Source of the DNA: Paraflavitalea pollutisoli
GTDB lineage: Bacteria; Bacteroidota; Bacteroidia; Chitinophagales; Chitinophagaceae
Length of the DNA: 64,000 nucleotides
Assembly: GCF_029360705.1 (NCBI RefSeq)
Contig: NZ_JARKMX010000001.1
Location: 1-64,000, forward strand
Direction: 5' to 3'
This document shows, in pieces, positions 8,301 to 15,836 of this stretch. The notes beneath the pieces are model-generated. The model was not told the origin of the DNA. It saw nothing but the letters and a program-made list of their open reading frames with translations, and searched no databases. How positions within the stretch are numbered: position 1 is the first letter of the stretch; every line of letters starts with the position of its first letter. A program made the position numbers and the translations under genes.

Positions 8301-9605
8301 TTGCACTTATCCGAAGAACAGGTACTCGCGCTGGCGCCGGATGAATCGTCGAAGAAATCCGGCAAGGACCTTTCTAACCCGTCCAAATGGGTGAGCAAAG
8401 GTGCCAACGAGGCAGCGCTCTGGGGCGAATGCCAGGGTAGCGGCAGCAAACCCTACCAAACGCAGGTCGACCGTGCCAACATCGCTTTTAAATGTTCCTG
8501 CCCCAGCAGGAAATTTCCCTGTAAACACGGCATCGGTTTGCTGCTCCTGCATGCCCGCCAGGCAGCCAGCTTTACCGATACGGAGGCTCCGGCCTGGGTA
8601 TCGGAGTGGATCAACAAGCGTACCGAAAAACAGGAGAAACAGACCGAGAAAAAAGAAAAACCCGTCGACGAAGCCGCCCAGGCCAAACGCCAACAAGCGC
8701 GGCAACAAAAAGTGGCTGATGGTATCAGTGAGTTACTCCTCTGGGTCAAAGACATCATACGCAATGGCCTGCTGAATATGCCCGATAAAGACGCGGCCTT
8801 TTTCGAGAATATCGCCCGGCGCATGGTGGATGCCCAGGCTCCCGGCCTCGCCAATATGGTACGGTCCCTTGGCGAGCTCAACTTCTACCGCGAAGGCTGG
8901 CAATCCGAGTTCCTTGACCAGCTGCTCCGCATTTACCTCGTCACTACCGGCTACACGCACAGTGAGCAATTGCCAGAAGGGTTGCAGCAAGACCTGCGCA
9001 ATTTTATTGGCTTTACCCAAAACCAGGAAGCCCTTAAAGAACAGGCCGGGGTACTCGACACCTGGTTGGTAATGGGCAAGCAAACGACCGAGGAAGACAA
9101 CCTCACCATCGACCGTAGCTGGCTCTATGGCGTCAACAGCAATTCGTATGCGCTGATCCTGCAGTTTACCGTACGCGGACAGGGAGCCGTTGCCGTACCG
9201 CTTACACCGGGCATCTTCATCGAAGCCGAACTCGTCTTTTACCCGTCGGCCATCCCTTTGCGTGCTATCATTAAAAAGCAGATCAACTCCAACGGTGTAG
9301 CCAAATACAAAGGCTTTGCTAATTGGCAGGAAGTGACCAACGCAGAAACAAGCTACAGCAGCCTGGTTCCCTTTCGCAGCGATCGCCCCTATATCATCGA
9401 GCAATTGCGGCCGGTGCAGCACCAACAACAATGGTGGTTACAAGACAGTAGTCACGCATTGATGCCCATCAGCGCCGACTTCCGCAATATCTGGAAGCTG
9501 TTGGCTTTGAGTGGTGGCGCTCCGCTCAATGTAGCGGTGATCGGAAAAGAAAAATCCTTTATGCCCATTGGCGTGTGGCATGATCAGCTTTATAAACTAT
9601 TGTAA
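8301..9605 (+). CDS. SWIM zinc-finger protein of a MoxR/VWA operon
   Basis: 434 residues from a TTG start; no ATG lies in frame until well inside the protein, and homologous proteins as I remember them begin with the same xHLSEEQ-like sequence. The SWIM zinc motif CxCx6CxH is C65, C67, C74, H76 (CSCPSRKFPCKH). SWIM domains bind zinc and mediate DNA or protein contacts. Residues 100-130 are Lys/Glu-rich; the remainder is a mixed domain without name. First gene of a six-gene operon; the E. coli counterpart by domain and context is yehQ. Five bases separate it from the next gene. Confidence 0.85.
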   Translation: MHLSEEQVLALAPDESSKKSGKDLSNPSKWVSKGANEAALWGECQGSGSKPYQTQVDRANIAFKCSCPSRKFPCKHGIGLLLLHARQAASFTDTEAPAWVSEWINKRTEKQEKQTEKKEKPVDEAAQAKRQQARQQKVADGISELLLWVKDIIRNGLLNMPDKDAAFFENIARRMVDAQAPGLANMVRSLGELNFYREGWQSEFLDQLLRIYLVTTGYTHSEQLPEGLQQDLRNFIGFTQNQEALKEQAGVLDTWLVMGKQTTEEDNLTIDRSWLYGVNSNSYALILQFTVRGQGAVAVPLTPGIFIEAELVFYPSAIPLRAIIKKQINSNGVAKYKGFANWQEVTNAETSYSSLVPFRSDRPYIIEQLRPVQHQQQWWLQDSSHALMPISADFRNIWKLLALSGGAPLNVAVIGKEKSFMPIGVWHDQLYKLL

Positions 9606-9610
9606 TCGTT

Positions 9611-11095
9611 ATGCAACTGTGGCAAGACTTTGTAAATAACGCCATGCTGGGTACGGATAAAAAAACGGCAGCAGTAGACACGCTGCCAGCTCCGCTGAAG
9701 GAAGCCGCGACCCTGGTGATGCAGCAACCCATCGACCGAGAAGAGCAGTTTTTGCGGATCGCCTCCCTGGTTTTCAACTACCGGCAATGCGGCGTATCCG
9801 CTTTGCAGCAGGCAGTAGCCCCTTTGGCGGATGTCGCTGAAGCAGAGGAAAAACCTTACTGTTCCACCCGGGCTATGCAAGTGCTGAAAGACATCATGGA
9901 AGAAGATAATTTTCCGCTGCTGTCCAGGTGGCTGCAACTGTGTGCGGAGAAAGGACAGTTGGTACAGCCCGATCTGTTGCCCGCGCTGTTGTCGTTAGGT
10001 CGACAGTATAAAAAGCTACAGCCCTTACTGACCAATAGCTGCGGAAAGCGGGGCGCCTGGCTAAGCCGCCTCAACCCCGAATGGAACTTCTCCATCGATG
10101 CTACCGATGAAGAGATATGGCAAACAGGTGCCCCCGAACAACGCAAGGCGGTATTGCAATCCGTAAGAACCGCTACGCCCGACCTTGCCAGGCAATGGGT
10201 ACAGGCTACCTGGCCGCAGGAAGACGCGAATACCAAAACCGAACTGCTGGGGATACTGGTTGATGGCATTGGCGAAGCAGATATGCCATTCCTGGAAAGC
10301 CTGGCCACCGAAAAGAGTAAGAAAGTTAAAGAGCTCGCCATTGTGCTGCTGAAAAGAATACCAGCCTCTTCCATCGTGCAGCAATACCTGGAGGTGTTGC
10401 GCAACGCTGTGGTGCTGAAAAAAGAGAAAGCCTTGCTGGGGCTATCGAGCAAACAGGTGCTGGAGATCCAATTACCAGCCAATGTTGATGAAAACATCTT
10501 CAAATCGGGTATTGAAAAACTGAGCTCTACGAAAGGGGTTTCTGACGAAGACCATATTCTGTATCAGCTGGTGCGCTCCGTGCCCCCCACATTTTGGGAA
10601 CAGCAATTGGGCATGACTCCCTCCGAAGTATTGACGCTTTTGAAAAAAGATTCCAAAGGGAAACACCTGCTCGGGGAGATCGCCAGTGCTACCGTCACCT
10701 TTGGCCATCGCGACTGGGCGCAGGCTTTGGTACAAACAGTCGACACGGTACACGTCGACTTGTTACCGCTGTTGCCGGTACGCGACCAAGACGATTATAT
10801 ACTGAAAGCCCTGGGCAAGGGACATGCCGATGAAGCCATTGCCTGGTGCGCTTCACGCAGTGGTACCTGGAGCCTGGAACTCACGCAGGCAATTTTCCGG
10901 TATACCGCCAGGCATCCGTATCAGTACAACCGGACTTTTTACAGCCAGGTCATTGAACAACTACCACTTGCTATAACCGCCGATCTACCAGGCCTGCAGC
11001 CGGCAGAAGAGCATTTCAAGACGATGTGGACGAATATCAGTACCCATATCATTAAACTGGCCGGATTAAAAAATCAACTACACCAATCTTTTTAA
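9611..11095 (+). CDS. DUF5691 family protein
   Basis: 494 residues, almost entirely helical, with HEAT-like repeated pairs (for example FLESLATEKSKKVKELAIVL and AVLKKEKALLGL). Opening with LWQDFVNNAMLGTDKK is the usual start of DUF5691 proteins, which are found next to SWIM and MoxR genes. Function unknown; a scaffold or adaptor in the MoxR/VWA complex is a reasonable inference. It starts 5 bp after the SWIM gene and ends 17 bp before the ATPase gene. Confidence 0.75.
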   Translation: MQLWQDFVNNAMLGTDKKTAAVDTLPAPLKEAATLVMQQPIDREEQFLRIASLVFNYRQCGVSALQQAVAPLADVAEAEEKPYCSTRAMQVLKDIMEEDNFPLLSRWLQLCAEKGQLVQPDLLPALLSLGRQYKKLQPLLTNSCGKRGAWLSRLNPEWNFSIDATDEEIWQTGAPEQRKAVLQSVRTATPDLARQWVQATWPQEDANTKTELLGILVDGIGEADMPFLESLATEKSKKVKELAIVLLKRIPASSIVQQYLEVLRNAVVLKKEKALLGLSSKQVLEIQLPANVDENIFKSGIEKLSSTKGVSDEDHILYQLVRSVPPTFWEQQLGMTPSEVLTLLKKDSKGKHLLGEIASATVTFGHRDWAQALVQTVDTVHVDLLPLLPVRDQDDYILKALGKGHADEAIAWCASRSGTWSLELTQAIFRYTARHPYQYNRTFYSQVIEQLPLAITADLPGLQPAEEHFKTMWTNISTHIIKLAGLKNQLHQSF

Positions 11096-11112
11096 CGCAT
11101 TAAACTATACAC

Positions 11113-12189
11113 ATGTCTGCCATTTTACGCCAGAACGCCGAAGAGCTGTTTGCCCAGGAACTGGAAGAACTGCAAAAACAGGATAGCGGAAAGCGTCCTG
11201 CCAATTGGAAACTGACACCTGCTGCTGTCGTCACGTATCTCGTAGGCGGTAAATTGAAGAACGGTTTTGAAGTGACGCCCAAATACATCGGCAACAAACG
11301 CCTGATGGAGATCGCTGTGGCCACCTTGACGACCGACCGCGCACTGCTGCTGTATGGATTACCCGGCACGGCCAAGAGTTGGGTGAGTGAACACCTCGCG
11401 GCGGGCATCAGCGGCGACTCGGCTATGATCATTCAGGGCACAGCAGGCACTGGTGAAGAAGCCATCCGTTACGGCTGGAACTATGCAAAGCTGCTGGCGG
11501 AAGGGCCTTCGGAAAGAGCTTTGGTAGAAACACCGATGATGCGGGGGATGAAGGACGGCAAGATCGTACGGATCGAAGAGCTGACCCGTATCGGGGCCGA
11601 TGTACAGGATACCCTAATCACCATTCTATCGGAAAAGACCTTACCGGTACCCGAACTCAATATCGCCGTGCAGGCAGTAAAAGGCTTTAACGTGATCGCT
11701 ACGGCCAACAACCGTGATAAAGGCGTGAATGAATTGTCGAGCGCCCTGAAGCGACGCTTCAATACCGTGATCTTACCCGTGCCCGATTCCATCGAGGAGG
11801 AAATCGACATCGTGAAACGCCGGGTAACCAGTTTCGAGAAGGTGATGGAACTACCCGCAGAGCCGCCAGCCCTGCAGGAGATCAGGCGTATCGTCACCAT
11901 TTTCCGCGAGTTGCGCAATGGTGTAACCTTGGATGGCAAAACGAAGATCAAGGTGCCTAGTGGCACCCTGAGTACCGCGGAAGCCATATCAGTTGTGAAT
12001 AGCGGATTGGCGATGGCGGCTTATTTCGGCGACGGTCAGTTGAAAGCTACCGATCTCGCAGCGGGCATACTTGGTTCGGTGGTAAAAGACCCGGTGCAGG
12101 ACAAACTGGTATGGCAGGAATATCTCGAAACGGTGGTGAAACCACGGGAAGATTGGAAAGATATTTATCGTGCGTGCAGGGAGCTTTAG
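11113..12189 (+). CDS. MoxR-type AAA+ ATPase (YehL-like)
   Basis: 358 residues. Walker A GLPGTAKS (82-89); Walker B position reads KIVRIEEL with Glu-Glu in place of the common Asp-Glu; sensor/arginine region VIATANNRDKG and LSSALKRRFN follow. MoxR ATPases act as chaperones with VWA proteins, using ATP to remodel a bound target. The DVQDTLITILSEKTLPVPE stretch is characteristic of the YehL subgroup. Cytoplasmic. Central gene of the operon, followed by DUF5682 after 66 bp, the longest gap in the cluster. Confidence 0.92.
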   Translation: MSAILRQNAEELFAQELEELQKQDSGKRPANWKLTPAAVVTYLVGGKLKNGFEVTPKYIGNKRLMEIAVATLTTDRALLLYGLPGTAKSWVSEHLAAGISGDSAMIIQGTAGTGEEAIRYGWNYAKLLAEGPSERALVETPMMRGMKDGKIVRIEELTRIGADVQDTLITILSEKTLPVPELNIAVQAVKGFNVIATANNRDKGVNELSSALKRRFNTVILPVPDSIEEEIDIVKRRVTSFEKVMELPAEPPALQEIRRIVTIFRELRNGVTLDGKTKIKVPSGTLSTAEAISVVNSGLAMAAYFGDGQLKATDLAAGILGSVVKDPVQDKLVWQEYLETVVKPREDWKDIYRACREL

Positions 12190-12255
12190 CGGAAGCGATG
12201 CCGACTTAAGCTGAAGAGGGGTTTGTTTGGAGACATAAATTATTGAGTATTCATT

Positions 12256-14691
12256 ATGGCAATTCATATTCTTGGAATCAGGCACCATGGACCGGGATCG
12301 GCGCGGAATGTGAAGGCATTTCTCGAAGCGACGAAGCCGGATATCGTGCTCGTGGAAGGTCCACCGGAAGCCGACGGACTGTTGGAATGGGCCAACGACC
12401 CGGGACTGAAGCCACCAGTAGCTATATTGGTGTATCAGCCCGACAATGCGCAGCAGGGAGCGTTCTATCCTTTTGCGGAATTCTCGCCCGAGTGGCAGGC
12501 GATCCAATATGCGCGGAACAACAAGATCCACGTACGCTTTATGGATCTGCCAGCCGGACACCAGTTTGCCCTGGAGCAGGAGAAGCGGGAAGCACTGCGG
12601 AAAAAAGCGGAAGCGATGGCGGCAGCGATGGCGGCAGCGAATGCCGGGCGTGCAGCAGCAGCATCCGACGAATTGGCACCTGGAGAAAGCGAAGACTTAT
12701 ATGAACCGAAAACGGGCAACGGTGAATTCCTTAAAGAAGCGGCAACTGGTCATGCACCAACAGCTGCCACCAATACCCCGGACATACCCATTGACGAAGA
12801 AGCCCTGGTTGACGCCTCACCGGCTACAGCCCGGGCTATCCGTCGTGACCCGATCAGTTACCTCGCCGAGGTGGCTGGCTTTGAAGACGGAGAGAAGTGG
12901 TGGGAGCATATGTTTGAACACCGCCTGGGTTCCGAGCAGGTATTCGATGCCGTATCTGAGGCGATGCAGGTATTGCGTGAGCTGGTACCACAGCCCGATG
13001 ACCAGCTGGAGGCTTGCCGGGAAGCCTGGATGCGCAAATGCATCCGGCAGGCAGAAAAAGAAATGTTTCAAAACATAGCGGTGATCTGTGGCGCCTGGCA
13101 TGCGCCAGCCTTACAGCAGATGCCCAAGCAAAAAGATGACAACGACCTGCTGAAGGGGTTGCCCAAAGTAAAGATCGACTGTACCTGGATTCCCTGGACC
13201 TATGACCGCCTGGGTTATTTCAGCGGCTATGGTGCCGGTATTCAATCACCCGGTTGGTACGATCATGTATGGAAATACCCGGCGGATGATGGTACGCGAT
13301 GGATGGCCAAAGTGGCCCAGCTGTTTCGCAAACAAGGCATGGACACTTCCGTCGCGCATGTGATCGAAGCTATCCGGCTGGCCGAGTCGCTGGCTGCCTT
13401 GCGTAATCTGTCGAAGGCGGGCCTGGAAGAACTGAATGAAGCCACCTTGAGTGTATTGTGTGGCGGAGAGAAAATGCAAATGCAACTCATTCAGCGGGAG
13501 CTGATCGTCAGCAACCGGATGGGCGAAGTGCCCGAGGCGATCCCCAAACCGCCTTTACAACTCGATATTGAAAAACACCAAAAGCGGCTACGCCTCCCGG
13601 CGACGGCCGACTGGAAAGACTATACACTCGACCTGCGAAAAGACACCGACCTGGAGCGCAGTATCCTGCTGCACCGGCTTCAATTGCTCGGCATCGAATG
13701 GGGACATCCGCAGGGAGCGTCGGGCAAGGGAACATTTAAAGAAGCCTGGCGGCTGCAATGGGATCCGGAATTATCCATCCAGGTGATCGAGAAAGGGAAT
13801 TGGGGGAATACGGTGGCGGAAGCTGCCGAAAAATATACGCTGGATAGAGCTGCGGCAGCCGATTCATTAGGCACCGTTTGCGAGTTGCTTGATATGGCGA
13901 TACCGGCTGAGGTGCATGGCGCTACTGCCGGTCTCATCAACCAGATCAGCAATATGGCAGCAGCCAGTGGAGATGTGATCCAGCTGATGGGCGTGATCCC
14001 CTCCCTGGTGAGTGTGACGCGGTATGGCAACGTGCGTAAAACGGATACCGAACTGGTGCTGGGCATCGTTGACAGCATGATTACCCGCATCTGTGTGAAC
14101 CTTCCTGCGGCTACCACTGCGGTCAATGAAGAAGCAGCCTACCAGTTACTGGACCTGTTCTTCAAACTCAACGACGCTGTCAGTTTATTACAACAAGATG
14201 AGATCACGCGCCAGTGGCAGGATACCCTGAAAGCGATTTCCGCGTCTGCCCATAGCGCCCCGGTCATCCGGGGTTATGCTACCCGCCTATTAACAGACCA
14301 TAAATTATTGGAAGGGGATGCGCTGATCAATGCGTTCAGTTATGCGATGTCGGTGGCAACGCCGCCAGAGGTCGCTGCTGCCTGGCTGGAAGGTTTTCTG
14401 AAAGGGAGCGGCACCCTGCTACTGCTCGACCAGGCGCTCTGGAACCTGGTCAACAACTGGGTGGCGTCTGTACCCAAAGAAACTTTTACCCAGGTGCTGC
14501 CGCTGCTGCGCCGCACCTTTGCTAATTTCTCGCAGCCTGAAAGAAGAAAGCTGGGAGAAAAAGTGCGGGCTGGTGGCGTAGAGCAAGTATCCCCTATCGC
14601 GACCAGTGGCGATATCGATTCGGAAAGAGCACTGCAGGGCATTCCTGTGGTGCTACAATTATTGGGTATCACGCAAAATACTACGGTATGA
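12256..14691 (+). CDS. DUF5682 family protein (YehM-like)
   Basis: 811 residues. N-terminal GIRHHGPGSARN with His10-His11 is followed by VLVEGPPEAD (Glu34) and later CGAWHAPAL with His282. Two Gly-rich His motifs plus an early Glu are reminiscent of the TIKI/TraB/EreA superfamily of putative metallohydrolases; that relation is my inference. Residues 110-190 are a low-complexity Ala/Glu linker, and the second half is helical. By context it matches E. coli yehM. Its stop overlaps the next start in ATGA, so it is translationally coupled to the VWA gene. Confidence 0.85.
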   Translation: MAIHILGIRHHGPGSARNVKAFLEATKPDIVLVEGPPEADGLLEWANDPGLKPPVAILVYQPDNAQQGAFYPFAEFSPEWQAIQYARNNKIHVRFMDLPAGHQFALEQEKREALRKKAEAMAAAMAAANAGRAAAASDELAPGESEDLYEPKTGNGEFLKEAATGHAPTAATNTPDIPIDEEALVDASPATARAIRRDPISYLAEVAGFEDGEKWWEHMFEHRLGSEQVFDAVSEAMQVLRELVPQPDDQLEACREAWMRKCIRQAEKEMFQNIAVICGAWHAPALQQMPKQKDDNDLLKGLPKVKIDCTWIPWTYDRLGYFSGYGAGIQSPGWYDHVWKYPADDGTRWMAKVAQLFRKQGMDTSVAHVIEAIRLAESLAALRNLSKAGLEELNEATLSVLCGGEKMQMQLIQRELIVSNRMGEVPEAIPKPPLQLDIEKHQKRLRLPATADWKDYTLDLRKDTDLERSILLHRLQLLGIEWGHPQGASGKGTFKEAWRLQWDPELSIQVIEKGNWGNTVAEAAEKYTLDRAAAADSLGTVCELLDMAIPAEVHGATAGLINQISNMAAASGDVIQLMGVIPSLVSVTRYGNVRKTDTELVLGIVDSMITRICVNLPAATTAVNEEAAYQLLDLFFKLNDAVSLLQQDEITRQWQDTLKAISASAHSAPVIRGYATRLLTDHKLLEGDALINAFSYAMSVATPPEVAAAWLEGFLKGSGTLLLLDQALWNLVNNWVASVPKETFTQVLPLLRRTFANFSQPERRKLGEKVRAGGVEQVSPIATSGDIDSERALQGIPVVLQLLGITQNTTV

Positions 14692-15827
14692 TGAACGATG
14701 AGCAACTGCGCAAATGGCGATTAATACTGGGCGGCCAGCAAAACGACGGCACCGGTTTTAGCCTGCAGCCCGAAGACGTGCAAATAGATAAAACGCTGGA
14801 GGCCTTGTACGACAATGACCGCAAAGGATCGTTGGGCGCTTCATCGCCCAATGTGGCCCGGTGGCTGGGGGATATCCGCACGTTCTTTCCATCGAGTGTA
14901 GTGCAGGTGATGCAACAGGATGCCATGAAGCGGCTGAACCTGACGCAAATGTTGTTTGAAAAGGAAATGCTGGAGAACGTAGAACCGGATGTGCATCTTG
15001 TAGCTACCTTGATGACCTTGAGCCATGTCATTCCGGACAAGACCAAGGATACGGCACGACAGGTAGTTCGCAAAGTAGTGGATCAACTGATGCAAAAGCT
15101 GGCGCAGCCTACGCAGCAAGCTATCGTGGGTAGCCTGAACAAGAGCGCGCGCAATCGACGTCCCCGCCACAACGAGATCAACTGGCATGCAACCATTCAA
15201 AAGAACCTGAAGCATTATCAGCCAGAATACAAAACGATTATTCCCGAAACCAGGATCGGCTACGGCCGCAAGCGCTCCTCGCTAAAAGACGTGGTATTGT
15301 GCCTGGACCAGAGTGGTTCCATGGGCACTTCCGTGGTTTATTCTGGCATCTTCGGATCGGTGATGGCTTCTATACCCGCCATCAAAACGCGCATGGTGGT
15401 ATTCGATACGGCGGTAGCGGATTTGTCGGAGGACCTGACAGACCCCGTAGAGCTTTTGTTTGGTGTACAGTTGGGTGGGGGCACGGATATCAACGCCGCG
15501 CTGACCTATTGCAAGCAGATCATCACCAAGCCGCTCGATACCGTACTGGTATTGATCACCGACCTCTACGAAGGGGGCAATGAAAACGATATGCGCAAAC
15601 GGGCCACCGAGCTCGTTGCGGCCGGCGTACAGGTGGTCGTATTGCTGGCACTGAATGACGATGGAGCGCCCTCTTATGACCATGGCAATGCGCAGTTTCT
15701 TTCGAACCTGGGCATACCGGTATTTGCCTGTACGCCCGACAAATTTCCCGACCTGATGGCCGCCGCGCTGAGCAAACAGGATGTAGGGATGTGGGCTGCT
15801 AAAGAAGATCTCGTCCTCAAAAAATAA
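14688..15827 (+). CDS. VWA domain protein (YehP-like)
   Basis: 379 residues. The von Willebrand A domain occupies about 198-370 with an intact MIDAS: Asp207-x-Ser209-x-Ser211 (DQSGS), Thr266 in GGGTDI and Asp292 in ITDLYEG. The N-terminal 190 residues are helical and basic near HNEINWHATIQKNLKHYQPE, a signature of this subgroup. VWA proteins bind a target through a metal ion and are remodelled by MoxR ATPases; the MoxR partner is encoded two genes upstream. Starts inside the DUF5682 stop codon (ATGA overlap) and ends 9 bp before DUF4132. Confidence 0.92.
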   Translation: MMNDEQLRKWRLILGGQQNDGTGFSLQPEDVQIDKTLEALYDNDRKGSLGASSPNVARWLGDIRTFFPSSVVQVMQQDAMKRLNLTQMLFEKEMLENVEPDVHLVATLMTLSHVIPDKTKDTARQVVRKVVDQLMQKLAQPTQQAIVGSLNKSARNRRPRHNEINWHATIQKNLKHYQPEYKTIIPETRIGYGRKRSSLKDVVLCLDQSGSMGTSVVYSGIFGSVMASIPAIKTRMVVFDTAVADLSEDLTDPVELLFGVQLGGGTDINAALTYCKQIITKPLDTVLVLITDLYEGGNENDMRKRATELVAAGVQVVVLLALNDDGAPSYDHGNAQFLSNLGIPVFACTPDKFPDLMAAALSKQDVGMWAAKEDLVLKK

Positions 15828-15836
15828 CTGATTGGT

